A stretch of 64,000 nucleotides of DNA from assembly GCF_003865035.1 (NCBI RefSeq), contig NZ_BHVZ01000014.1:310001-374000 (forward strand), in the 5' to 3' direction. A model generated the notes under the pieces. The model was not told where the DNA came from, searched no databases, and worked only from the letters and a program-made list of their open reading frames with translations. How positions within the stretch are numbered: the first letter of the stretch is position 1; every line of letters begins with the position of its first letter. Both the position numbers and the translations under genes were made by a program. Below are positions 29,437-37,739 of the stretch, piece by piece. This stretch comes from Anaerotignum faecicola (GTDB taxonomy: Bacteria; Bacillota; Clostridia; Lachnospirales; Anaerotignaceae).

Positions 29437-30228
29437 ATGAAAATCGTTGTATGTATTAAACAGGTACCCGATACAGTAGAAGTTAAAATCGATCCTAAGA
29501 CAGGCACACTGATCCGTGATGGTGTTCCTTCTATTATCAACCACGATGACAAAACAGGTATCGAAGCAGCTCTGCAGCTGAAAGAACAGCTGGGCGGCAC
29601 AGTAACAGTTGTTTCCATGGGCCCCCCTCAGGCAGACGTTGCTCTGAGAGAAGCACTGGCTATGGGTTGTGACGAAGCATATCTGGTATCTGCTAGAGAA
29701 TTTGGTGGTTCCGATACATATGCTACATCCGGCATCATCGCAGCAGCTCTGAAGAAAATCGGCTATGATCTGATCATCACAGGTCGTCAGGCTATCGACG
29801 GTGACACAGCTCAGGTTGGTCCCCAGATTGCTGAAAAACTGCACCTGCCTCAGGTTTCCTACGTTGAAGAAGTTGTTGAAGCAGCAGCTGACCACGTAGT
29901 AGTTAAGAGACAGTTCGAAGATGGTTACCACATCATCAAAATCAAAACTCCTTGCCTGCTGACAGCAATCGCTGAACTGGCTACACCCAGATACATGTCC
30001 GTAAGAGGTATCGTTGAAGCTTATGAAAAAGAAATCAAAGTACTGGGCTTCGAAGATCTGAAAGATGGTCTGGAACTGGATATGATCGGTCTGAAGGGTT
30101 CCCCCACAAACGTATATCAGTCCTTCACTAAAGAAGTTAAAGGCGCTGGTACAATTCTGGAAGGTCTGTCTGCAGACGAAGCTGTTAAAGCTATCATGGA
30201 CAAACTGGAAGCTAAGTTCATCATCTAA
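29437..30228 (+). CDS. etfB: Electron transfer flavoprotein beta subunit
   Basis: A 263-residue EtfB starting MKIVVCIKQVPDTVEV at ATG 29437 (AAGGAGAAC upstream). It carries DGVPSIINHDDKTGIEAAL, the nucleotide-binding GCDEAYLVSAREFGGSDTYATS region and TGRQAIDGDTAQVGPQIAE, typical of Etf beta in clostridial bifurcating complexes. It partners with EtfA and the acyl-CoA dehydrogenase. Codon use is as biased as tuf. Confidence 0.97.
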   Translation: MKIVVCIKQVPDTVEVKIDPKTGTLIRDGVPSIINHDDKTGIEAALQLKEQLGGTVTVVSMGPPQADVALREALAMGCDEAYLVSAREFGGSDTYATSGIIAAALKKIGYDLIITGRQAIDGDTAQVGPQIAEKLHLPQVSYVEEVVEAAADHVVVKRQFEDGYHIIKIKTPCLLTAIAELATPRYMSVRGIVEAYEKEIKVLGFEDLKDGLELDMIGLKGSPTNVYQSFTKEVKGAGTILEGLSADEAVKAIMDKLEAKFII

Positions 30229-30285
30229 TTTATTTAGACGAAGAATCGGATACTAAATTTAGAAATATAAGGAGGAAACCCTACA

Positions 30286-31338
30286 ATGAGTAAAGGTATT
30301 TTCGTAGTAATGGAACAGAGATACGGCAAGGTTCAGAACGTAGGTCTGGAACTTGTTGGTGAAGCTACAAGACTGAAAGAAGATCTGAAGGATGACGTAG
30401 TAGCAGTACTGCTGGGTCATGATATCAAAGGCGAAGTTGACAAAATCTTCCACTATGGTGCTGACAAGGTTGTCCTGGTTGACGATCCCATGCTGAAGGA
30501 CTATGTAACAGAACCTTACACAAAGGCTGTTTGCGAAGTTATCAAAGCATTTGATCCCGAAATCATGCTGTTCGGTGCTTCTTCCATCGGTCGTGACGTT
30601 GCTCCCCGTGTAGCATCTCGTGTAAAAACAGGTCTGGTTGCAGATACAACAGGTCTGAGAATGGCTAAGACACAGGAAGAACTGGACAAGGAAGCAGCAA
30701 TGGGTAACGCAACACCCGAAAGAGCTCTGCTGATGACTCGTCCCGCATTCGGTGGTAACATCATGGCAACACTGATGTGCCCCAGAACAAAACCTCAGAT
30801 GGCAACTGTACGTCCCGGCGTTATGAAAATGATCGCAAAGGACGAAACAAGAAAAGGCGAACTGGTTGAATTCAAGGTAGATTTCACAGCAGCAGACATG
30901 AACGTTGAAATCGTTGAAGCAGTTAAGTCCGACAAGAAATCCGTTGACCTGACAGAAGCAAAACTGATTGTTTCCGGTGGTCGTGGTGTTGGTTCCGCAG
31001 AAGGCTTCGATGTAATCAGAGATATGGCTGATGCACTGGGCGCAGAAGTTGGTTCTTCCAGAGCATGTGTAGACGCTGGCTGGATTGAAAAAGACAGACA
31101 GGTTGGTCAGACAGGTAAGACAGTACGTCCCGACCTGTACATGGCATGCGGTATTTCCGGTGCTATCCAGCACGTTGCAGGTATGGAAAACTCCGAACTG
31201 ATCATCGCTATCAACAAGAACGAATCCGCTCCTATTTTTGAAGTAGCTGACCTGGGTATCGTTGGCGATCTGAAGCAGATCCTGCCTAAACTGGCTGACG
31301 CTGTAAGAAAATACAAAGCAGCAAAAGCAAACAGCTAA
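30286..31338 (+). CDS. etfA: Electron transfer flavoprotein alpha subunit
   Basis: A 350-residue EtfA. The C-terminal FAD domain shows VSGGRGVGSAEGFDVI, EVGSSRACVDAGWIEKDRQVGQTGKTVRPDLY spread over residues ~255-285, and CGISGAIQHVAGME. The N-terminal domain pairs with EtfB. There is no ferredoxin-like N-terminal extension. AAGGAGG lies 8 bases ahead of the ATG. The gene ends the acd-etfBA operon before a strong terminator. Confidence 0.97.
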   Translation: MSKGIFVVMEQRYGKVQNVGLELVGEATRLKEDLKDDVVAVLLGHDIKGEVDKIFHYGADKVVLVDDPMLKDYVTEPYTKAVCEVIKAFDPEIMLFGASSIGRDVAPRVASRVKTGLVADTTGLRMAKTQEELDKEAAMGNATPERALLMTRPAFGGNIMATLMCPRTKPQMATVRPGVMKMIAKDETRKGELVEFKVDFTAADMNVEIVEAVKSDKKSVDLTEAKLIVSGGRGVGSAEGFDVIRDMADALGAEVGSSRACVDAGWIEKDRQVGQTGKTVRPDLYMACGISGAIQHVAGMENSELIIAINKNESAPIFEVADLGIVGDLKQILPKLADAVRKYKAAKANS

Positions 31339-31370
31339 TTAAAACTGATTGGTTTTGAAATAAGCGAATG

Positions 31371-31401
31371 AAGACTCTCCCTTATGGGAGAGTCTTTTTT
31401 T
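31371..31401 (+). terminator. Rho-independent terminator of acd-etfBA
   Basis: AGACTCTCCC / GGGAGAGTCT, a perfect 10-pair stem with TTAT loop, then seven T. Confidence 0.95.
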
Positions 31402-31419
31402 GTCAGAAAATAGCAAAAA

Positions 31420-31448
31420 TAGACAAGAATAGTCGGATATGCTATACT
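31420..31448 (+). promoter_or_regulatory. Promoter of the alarmone synthetase–cardiolipin synthase operon
   Basis: TAGACA (31420-31425), 17-base spacer, TATACT (31443-31448) with TGC just upstream. Confidence 0.7.
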
Positions 31449-31475
31449 TAACATAATGAAGAAGGAGGCGGAAAG

Positions 31476-32150
31476 ATGGAATTAAATAAAGTGATTGACT
31501 TGGAGGCACTGACTGCATCAGGGTTTCCTGAAGGATTGATTGAACAGGCAAGCGGATTTATGGAATTGATGATGCAATACAGATGTGCATTGATGGAAGT
31601 GGAGACGAAGCTGAATGTGTTGAATGCTGAATTTACCATGAAAAATAACCGCAATCCTTTTGAATCGATTAAGAGCAGAATCAAAACACCGAAAAGTATT
31701 CTTGAAAAGCTGCGAAGAAAGGGCTTTGAAATCAGCGTGAAGGGGATTGAGGAAAACCTTGCGGATGTGGCAGGGATTCGTGTGATTTGCTCCTTTCCGG
31801 ATGATATTTATGCGACAGCGAAGATGCTGACGGATCAGGATGATATTCGCGTGATTCAGGTGAAGGATTATATCATAAACCCGAAGCCGAACGGCTACAG
31901 AAGTCTGCATCTGATTTTGGAGGTTCCGATTTTCTTATCGAACGAAAAGAAGAATATGAAGGTAGAGGTGCAGTTTCGCACGATTGCGATGGATTTCTGG
32001 GCAAGTTTGGAGCATAAGCTGAAATATAAGAAAAATATCGAAAATGCAGAGGAAATTTCCAAGGAATTGCAGAGATGTGCGGAGGCGAGCAGTCAGCTGG
32101 ACTTGCGGATGCAGGCATTGAGAGATCGAATTGAGGCGGAACGCGAATGA
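31476..32150 (+). CDS. Small alarmone synthetase, (p)ppGpp synthetase of RelQ/YjbM type
   Basis: A 224-residue single-domain RelA/SpoT synthetase without hydrolase or TGS/ACT domains. Motifs: KTPKSILEKLRRKG near residue 70, VAGIRVICSFPDDIY near 92, the G-loop NPKPNGYRSLHLI near 130, and VEVQFRTIAMDFWASLEHKLKY near 165, with the catalytic Glu of EVQ. It transfers pyrophosphate from ATP to GDP/GTP. It overlaps the cardiolipin synthase gene by 4 bases (ATGA), so the two are translated together, linking alarmone output to membrane lipid synthesis by co-expression. Confidence 0.93.
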   Translation: MELNKVIDLEALTASGFPEGLIEQASGFMELMMQYRCALMEVETKLNVLNAEFTMKNNRNPFESIKSRIKTPKSILEKLRRKGFEISVKGIEENLADVAGIRVICSFPDDIYATAKMLTDQDDIRVIQVKDYIINPKPNGYRSLHLILEVPIFLSNEKKNMKVEVQFRTIAMDFWASLEHKLKYKKNIENAEEISKELQRCAEASSQLDLRMQALRDRIEAERE

Positions 32151-33727
32151 GCAAGGATGGAAAAAAGCCATTAGGCGATAGCAGTGTTTTTCAGAAAGGG
32201 CGCAAGGGCGCGATGCGTGTGATTTACGGACGAACGGCGATTATTGCGGTTTCGTTTCTGGCGCAGATTATCCTGATAGGCGGCGTAGTGAATTTCTTCC
32301 GTCCGTACATACCGATGTTTTTCGGCGGCTATATGGTGCTTGGACTTGGCATTGTGCTTTTGATTTTGAATAAGGAAACGACACCGGAAACAAAGCTGAT
32401 GTGGACGGTCATCACGATGCTGCTGCCTCTGGTTGGCGCGGCGTTATATGTATATGTGGAAACGCAGCCGGGGTATCGGCTGTTGGCGAAACGTCTGAAT
32501 GATATTTATAAGCAGACGGAAGCATTTGTGCAGCAGGATGAGGCGGTTCTGGATGCCTTGGAGCAGAAAGACATCGGGACGGCGCAGCTGGCGAGATATG
32601 TGCATAAAAACGGTAATTTTGCAACCTATCAGAATACAGAGGTGACATTTTTTCCGCTTGGTGAGGATAAATTTGCGGCAATGCTGACGGAGCTAGAGCG
32701 GGCGGAGCAGTTCATTTTTATGGAATATTTCATCCTGAAGGAAGGCTATATGTGGGAGAAAATTCTGGAGATTCTGGAACGGAAGGTGCAGGCAGGCGTT
32801 GAGGTGCGGGTGATGTATGACGGAACCTGTGCGATGTTTGATTTGCCGTTTCGTTACCCAGAGCTACTCAAGGCGAAGGGCATCCAATGCAAGATGTTTG
32901 CGCCGATTCGCCCGATTCTTTCCACGCATTACAACAACCGCGACCACAGAAAGATTCTTGTGATTGACGGGAAGGTCGGCTTTACGGGCGGCGTGAATAT
33001 CGGGGATGAATATATCAACCGTGTGGAGAAACACGGGCATTGGAAGGACACTGCGGTGATGTTCAAGGGCGATGCGGTGCAGGGGCTGACGATGATGTTT
33101 TTGCAGATGTGGAACGTAACGGAGAAGGAGCCGGAATACGGAAAATATTTGCAGAAGGCGGAGAAAGCCTCACAGGCAAAGGGCTTTGTATTGCCTTATG
33201 GGGACAGTCCATTTGATGATGAACCGGTTGGCGAAACGGTTTATATGGATATTCTAAACCGTGCGAAAAAATATGTGCATATCATGACACCATATCTGAT
33301 TATCGACCAGAGCATGATTACGGCACTGACCTTTGCGGCGAAGCGTGGCGTAGATGTGAAGCTGATTTTACCGCATATTCCGGATAAGAAATTTGTATTC
33401 GCATTGGCAAAGAGCCATTATAAGGAGCTGCTCAAGGCGGGGGTGCGGATTTATGAATATACACCCGGCTTTGTGCATGCAAAGATATTCACAAGCGATG
33501 ATGAAAAGGCGGTTGTGGGGACAATCAATCTGGATTATCGCAGCCTGTATCTACATTTTGAATGTGCGGCGTTTTTATATCAGGTGGAGGAAATCGCGGA
33601 GATTGAGAAGGATTTTCAAAGGACATTGGAAAAATGTCAGGAGGTTACTTTGGAAAACCGCAAAAAAGGCACTTTTTTCCTGCGGCTGGAGGGGTGGCTG
33701 CTGAAATGGCTGGCTCCGCTGATGTAA
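32147..33727 (+). CDS. cls: Cardiolipin synthase
   Basis: A 526-residue Cls. Two membrane helices lie at residues ~25-95, followed by two PLD domains: first HYNNRDHRKILVIDG, where the usual HxK reads H-Y-N-N-R-D-H-R-K with the active motif HRK around residue 265, and second HAKIFTSDDEKAVVGT near 445. It condenses two phosphatidylglycerols into cardiolipin at the membrane. The start ATG lies within the stop of the upstream alarmone synthetase gene. Confidence 0.93.
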   Translation: MSKDGKKPLGDSSVFQKGRKGAMRVIYGRTAIIAVSFLAQIILIGGVVNFFRPYIPMFFGGYMVLGLGIVLLILNKETTPETKLMWTVITMLLPLVGAALYVYVETQPGYRLLAKRLNDIYKQTEAFVQQDEAVLDALEQKDIGTAQLARYVHKNGNFATYQNTEVTFFPLGEDKFAAMLTELERAEQFIFMEYFILKEGYMWEKILEILERKVQAGVEVRVMYDGTCAMFDLPFRYPELLKAKGIQCKMFAPIRPILSTHYNNRDHRKILVIDGKVGFTGGVNIGDEYINRVEKHGHWKDTAVMFKGDAVQGLTMMFLQMWNVTEKEPEYGKYLQKAEKASQAKGFVLPYGDSPFDDEPVGETVYMDILNRAKKYVHIMTPYLIIDQSMITALTFAAKRGVDVKLILPHIPDKKFVFALAKSHYKELLKAGVRIYEYTPGFVHAKIFTSDDEKAVVGTINLDYRSLYLHFECAAFLYQVEEIAEIEKDFQRTLEKCQEVTLENRKKGTFFLRLEGWLLKWLAPLM

Positions 33728-33756
33728 AAACGGAAAAAAGAAAAAACAGATAGACC

Positions 33757-33785
33757 TTGCATTTTCTAAAAAAATGTGCTAAATT
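33757..33785 (+). promoter_or_regulatory. Promoter of the ilvBN operon
   Basis: TTGCAT (33757-33762), 17-base spacer, TAAATT (33780-33785) with TGC just upstream. A TATGTAC/GTACATA hairpin (33800-33820) follows near the expected transcript start. Confidence 0.65.
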
Positions 33786-33860
33786 AAATACATTATTTTA
33801 TGTACGAGGAAAAGTACATAGCGTACAGAAGATAACTATTTTACAAAAGAGGAAATTTTT

Positions 33861-33947
33861 ATGAGAGCAAAATTCGTATCTGAAAATCTGAACGTCCTTC
33901 TTGGCGGCGTGCTGCTTCTGGTTTTGGCAGTGACAGCGGTCTTTTGA
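33861..33947 (+). CDS. Putative Leu/Val-rich leader peptide controlling ilvBN
   Basis: A 28-codon frame from ATG 33861 (AAGAGGAA 8 bases upstream) to TGA 33947. Of 28 residues, 7 are Leu and 6 are Val, densest at residues 12-24 (VLLGGVLLLVLAV). It lies between a good promoter and a Rho-independent terminator that precedes ilvB, the layout of ribosome-mediated attenuation at enterobacterial ilv and leu operons. The CAGTGA within codons 23-25 is complementary to TCACTG in the loop/3' side of the terminator (34024-34029), giving an alternative pairing. A tiny membrane peptide is the alternative reading. Confidence 0.6.
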   Translation: MRAKFVSENLNVLLGGVLLLVLAVTAVF

Positions 33948-34010
33948 GTGATGCTCGGATTTCAGCGAATCGGCAGGAATGGCGATATTTGCTTTGACAG
34001 AAATTAGAAC

Positions 34011-34042
34011 GACCCGGCAGCGCTCACTGTCGGGTCTTTTTA
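34011..34042 (+). terminator. Attenuator terminator ahead of ilvB
   Basis: GACCCGGCAG (34011-34020) pairs with CTGTCGGGTC (34027-34036) with one wobble, six-base loop, then five T. It lies between the leader peptide and the ilvB ribosome site. Confidence 0.85.
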
Positions 34043-34088
34043 TTTGAACAAAAGAGGAATACAGAAGAAGCACAAAGGAGAGATGGTT

Positions 34089-35762
34089 ATGGAGATGACA
34101 GGCGCGCAGATATTGATGGAAACGCTGCTGGAGCAGGGCACAGATGTAATTTTTGGCTACCCCGGAGGGACGGTATTGGATTTATATGAGCAGATTTACC
34201 GAAACGAGGGACGGATTCGTCATGTATTGCCCTCCCATGAGCAGGGAGGGATTCATGCGGCGGATGGATATGCCAGAGCAACAGGTAAAACGGGCGTGGT
34301 GCTGGCGACCTCCGGCCCGGGCGCAACGAACCTGGTAACGGGGATTGCGACAGCTTATCTGGATTCGATTCCGCTGGTTATCATTACGGGGAATGTGCCC
34401 ACAACGCTGATTGGGCAGGATAATTTTCAGGAGGTGGATGTATTCAGCCTGACGTATGGGATTGTCAAGCACAGCTACCGTGTAGCGCGCGTGGAGGAGC
34501 TGGCGGAGGATATCCGAGAGGCGTATGCCATTGCGGCATCGGGCAGACCGGGGCCTGTTCTGATTGATATTCCGAAGGATGTCCAGCAGAAAAAGACAAG
34601 GTTTACGCCTAAGCCGCCTGTGGAAATTCCCAAAATTGCAGGGGAATATACCGAAAAGGAAATTGCACAGGCGGTGAAGCTGATGGAAAAGGCAAAACGT
34701 CCCTGCATTTATTGCGGCGGCGGTGTGATTATGGCGGATGCAGGGGAAGAAATTATGGAGCTTTCCCGCAGACTGGATGCGCCGATTTGTCATAGCCTGA
34801 TGGGCGTGGATGCGGTGCCGACCGACTTCCCTGCAAGCCTCGGAATGTCTGGGATGCACGGACAATATGCATCAACAAAGGCGATTGCCGAGGCGGATCT
34901 GCTGATAGCTGTTGGGGCGAGGTTCAGTGACCGCGCGGTTGGAGATAAGCAGAAATATGCGGCGAAAGCGAAAATCATTCATATTGAAATTGATCCGGCA
35001 GAGGTGGATAAAAGCATAACGGTTGACCTGCCCTTGATTGGGGACGCAAAGGAGATTCTGGGGAAAATTCTGGCTGCGGTGGAAGGCGGCAAAAAGGAAA
35101 AATGGCAGGCGGAAATTGCCGAAATGCGCGCCTTTGGGCGGATGCACGCAACCGACTACAGCGGGAAATTAACACCAGATGCGATTATTGATGCGGTCAG
35201 CAGAGTTATGCCGAAGGATACGCCGATTGTAACGGACGTAGGGCAGCACCAGATGTGGGTGGCGCAGAGATACCCCTTTGCACAGCCGCGCACCTTTCTG
35301 ACCAGCGGCGGACTTGGCACGATGGGCTTTGGTATGGGGGCGGCAAACGGTGCCTGCATCGGGACAGGAAGGAAAACCGTACTCTTTACGGGGGACGGCA
35401 GCTTTGCGATGAACTTTAACGAGCTTGGGACAGCGGTGACGGAAGGGTTGCCTGTCATTGTGGTGCTGATGGATAACGGTGTACTGGGGATGGTACGGCA
35501 GCTGCAGAGGTTTTTCAGCAACGGGCATTATTCTCAGACGACAACAAACAGAAAAACGGACTTCGTTGCATTTGCAAGGGCAATGGGGGCAGAGGGATAC
35601 CGTGCGACAACAACGGAAGAAATGGCGGATGCCATGCAGAAGGCGAAGGCGGCAAAAGGGCCTGTTGTGATTGCATGCGAGATTGACCGAGAGGATATGG
35701 TATACCCGATGGTGCCTTCAAACCAATCCATTGATGAAATGATTTTGCAGGGAGGTCGGTAA
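34089..35762 (+). CDS. ilvB: Acetolactate synthase large subunit
   Basis: A 557-residue ThDP enzyme. ThDP Glu lies in the N-terminal HEQGGIHAADGYARATG segment, GYPGG near residue 22, FAD-binding region in the middle, and the ThDP/Mg motif GDGSFAMNFNELGTAV ... NNG-like MDNGVLGMVRQLQ near residue 450. I chose ATG 34089 because GGAG at 34077-34080 is 8 bases away; ATG 34083 is too close. It makes acetolactate or acetohydroxybutyrate, the first common step of Val/Leu/Ile synthesis, with IlvN encoded 2 bases downstream. Confidence 0.96.
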   Translation: MEMTGAQILMETLLEQGTDVIFGYPGGTVLDLYEQIYRNEGRIRHVLPSHEQGGIHAADGYARATGKTGVVLATSGPGATNLVTGIATAYLDSIPLVIITGNVPTTLIGQDNFQEVDVFSLTYGIVKHSYRVARVEELAEDIREAYAIAASGRPGPVLIDIPKDVQQKKTRFTPKPPVEIPKIAGEYTEKEIAQAVKLMEKAKRPCIYCGGGVIMADAGEEIMELSRRLDAPICHSLMGVDAVPTDFPASLGMSGMHGQYASTKAIAEADLLIAVGARFSDRAVGDKQKYAAKAKIIHIEIDPAEVDKSITVDLPLIGDAKEILGKILAAVEGGKKEKWQAEIAEMRAFGRMHATDYSGKLTPDAIIDAVSRVMPKDTPIVTDVGQHQMWVAQRYPFAQPRTFLTSGGLGTMGFGMGAANGACIGTGRKTVLFTGDGSFAMNFNELGTAVTEGLPVIVVLMDNGVLGMVRQLQRFFSNGHYSQTTTNRKTDFVAFARAMGAEGYRATTTEEMADAMQKAKAAKGPVVIACEIDREDMVYPMVPSNQSIDEMILQGGR

Positions 35763-35764
35763 GT

Positions 35765-36313
35765 ATGAAAAAATATATGATAGGGCTTTTGGTAACGAAT
35801 AAATACGGCGTGCTGACAAGAATTGCATCGCTTTTTGCGCGCAGAGGATATAATATTGATACGCTGACGGTTGGGGAAACGGTGAATCCGCAGGTTTCTC
35901 GTATGACGATTATGATTACGGGGAATGACCATGACAGAGACCAGATGATCAAGCAGCTGAGAAAGCTGCACGATGTGCATTTTGTAAAGGAAATGGTGGC
36001 GGAAAAATCGGTTTGCAGAGAGCTGGTGCTGTTAAAGGTGGCAACAGACCGCAGTAACCGACAGGAAATCATTGATGCGGCGAATGTATTCCGCAATAAG
36101 ATTATTGATTATTCCACCGATGCGATTACGATGGAGCTGACGGGGGAAACGAAAAAGCTGGATGCGTTTATCGAGTTAATGAAGGAATACGGGATTCTGG
36201 AGCTGGGGCGAACAGGCGTGGTTTCGCTGAAGCGAGGGGACGAATGTCTGGACGGAACAAACAGCAGGAGTCTGAAGAAGCCGAGAGTAAGAAAAAGAAA
36301 AACAGAAGAATAA
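35765..36313 (+). CDS. ilvN: Acetolactate synthase regulatory small subunit
   Basis: A 182-residue small subunit with an N-terminal ACT domain (LVTNKYGVLTRIASLFARRGYNIDTLTVG) that binds valine for feedback inhibition, and a C-terminal domain (LELGRTGVVSLKRG). The ~20-residue basic tail after this (SRSLKKPRVRKRKTEE) is longer than usual for the family. GGAGG lies just ahead of ATG 35765 inside the ilvB end. Confidence 0.95.
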   Translation: MKKYMIGLLVTNKYGVLTRIASLFARRGYNIDTLTVGETVNPQVSRMTIMITGNDHDRDQMIKQLRKLHDVHFVKEMVAEKSVCRELVLLKVATDRSNRQEIIDAANVFRNKIIDYSTDAITMELTGETKKLDAFIELMKEYGILELGRTGVVSLKRGDECLDGTNSRSLKKPRVRKRKTEE

Positions 36314-36320
36314 GAGAAGG

Positions 36321-36345
36321 GCGGTCTGCAACAGACCGCTTTTTT
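36321..36345 (+). terminator. Rho-independent terminator of ilvBN
   Basis: GCGGTCTG / CAGACCGC perfect stem, CAA loop, six T. Confidence 0.95.
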
Positions 36346-36505
36346 GTGTGCGGAGGGCGAAAAAAGACGGATATTGCAGAGGAAAAAGGGGCATCACCGA
36401 CAGCGTTTGACAGGATATGCAAAGAAGAAATGGTATCTTTGTAGACAGGAATGGAAAGATACGATTTTCAGTCTGGCAAAGAGAAAGTGCAAAGGAGGAT
36501 GCAGG

Positions 36506-37630
36506 ATGCAATATCAATTTGACGGTGAAAGGGAACGCAGGGCGGAATTTGCCATGCCGAAGCGGACAAAGCAGATGGGCGGCATTGAGCAGCGGCTCAG
36601 AATCTTTGTAGAGGATTATGTATATACATATCTTTATCAATATGGAAGAAGCGGCGGCGGAGCAGAAAAGCTGGCGGCTCTGGTCGGGAAATATTATGAG
36701 CTTGAGGGGCAGAGGGTGCTTTTGATTTCGGGCGCAATACAGGCGAAGGGAACGGTGCAGGAAGGCGGCACAGAGCGATTTGGCGACGAAACATGGGAAT
36801 ACATCGGCGGGCAGTTGCAGCAATACTTTAAGGGGATGACGGTGGTCGGCTGGGTGCATTGCCAACCGGGCTTCGGGGCATTTCTGACGGCGAAGGACGA
36901 GCAGTTCCATCGGGAATATTTCAAGGAGGACTGGCAGGTGTTTTTTGCGATGGACACAGTGGACAGGCTGGACAGCTTTTATCTCTATAATGAGGACGGG
37001 AGTGGACTGCGGCAGGCGAGAGGGTATTTTGTATACTATGACAGAAACCGGGAGATGCAGGAATATATGCTCGATAACAGCATGATTCGCCCAAGGGAGG
37101 AAGCGGCAGAAATTGAGACTGTGGCGGAGCAGCCGAAGGAGGGCGCAAGGCGGCGGAAGAAGCCCACGCAGGAGGAACGGATGGATGCGGCAAAGGAGAT
37201 TCGCAGGGTGCTGCAAAAGCGCGAAACGGTGGTGAAGCAGGCAAAAAGGGAGCATGACCTGATGCTGTTGGCGGTGAGCGGCGTGCTTTGTGTGGTGTGC
37301 GTGTGCATGGGAATGGCAATGATGCAGAGCCTTGGCAGATTGCAGCTTGTGGAGAAGGAATTGATGGCAATGCAGACCTCCTATCAGACGTTGGCGGAAA
37401 ATCTGGAGGATGCGAGGGTGCAGAGCGTTTTTGCGGTGCAGAAGCAGCCGCAGACCGCAGAGGAGCAGCCGGAACAAAAGCGAAGCTATACCGTGGAAAG
37501 CGGCGACAGCTTAGGATTTATCAGCAGGAAATTTTACGGGGACAGCAGCGGGATTCGGAAAATCATGGAGGCAAACGGATTGGCAAATGCAGATATGATT
37601 TTCGAGGGGCAGACACTGCTGATTCCGTAA
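36506..37630 (+). CDS. Membrane protein with degenerate JAMM-like domain and C-terminal LysM
   Basis: A 374-residue protein starting at ATG 36506 (AAAGGAGG). Residues ~15-175 resemble a JAMM/MPN fold: LLISGAIQAKG, then GWVHCQPGFGAFLTAKD, which corresponds to the catalytic GWxHSHPGxGxFLSxxD except that the second His is Gln and the Ser is Thr, so metal binding is probably lost. A basic, Glu-rich linker leads to one membrane helix (~255-278), a coiled stretch, and a C-terminal LysM domain (YTVESGDSLGFISRKFYGDSSG). It would sit in the membrane with LysM outside, binding peptidoglycan. It lies between ilvN and the phage-like operon with its own terminator. Confidence 0.7.
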   Translation: MQYQFDGERERRAEFAMPKRTKQMGGIEQRLRIFVEDYVYTYLYQYGRSGGGAEKLAALVGKYYELEGQRVLLISGAIQAKGTVQEGGTERFGDETWEYIGGQLQQYFKGMTVVGWVHCQPGFGAFLTAKDEQFHREYFKEDWQVFFAMDTVDRLDSFYLYNEDGSGLRQARGYFVYYDRNREMQEYMLDNSMIRPREEAAEIETVAEQPKEGARRRKKPTQEERMDAAKEIRRVLQKRETVVKQAKREHDLMLLAVSGVLCVVCVCMGMAMMQSLGRLQLVEKELMAMQTSYQTLAENLEDARVQSVFAVQKQPQTAEEQPEQKRSYTVESGDSLGFISRKFYGDSSGIRKIMEANGLANADMIFEGQTLLIP

Positions 37631-37651
37631 GGGAATACGTTAAAATCGGAG

Positions 37652-37689
37652 AAAGCCTATGGTTTTGAGAGAAGCCATGGGCTTTTTTT
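37652..37689 (+). terminator. Terminator after the JAMM-like/LysM gene
   Basis: AAAGCCTATGG (37652-37662) / CCATGGGCTTT (37675-37685), one wobble, followed by a T run. Confidence 0.85.
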
Positions 37690-37708
37690 ATTTGCGAAAA
37701 AAGAGGGG

Positions 37709-37738
37709 TTGACAGAAGGACAAGGAAAATGATACATA
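37709..37738 (+). promoter_or_regulatory. Promoter driving the PBSX-like element
   Basis: TTGACA (37709-37714), 18-base spacer, TACATA (37733-37738) with TGA upstream. It stands directly after a terminator and directly before the first phage-type gene. No repressor gene is seen nearby. Confidence 0.6.
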
Positions 37739-37739
37739 T

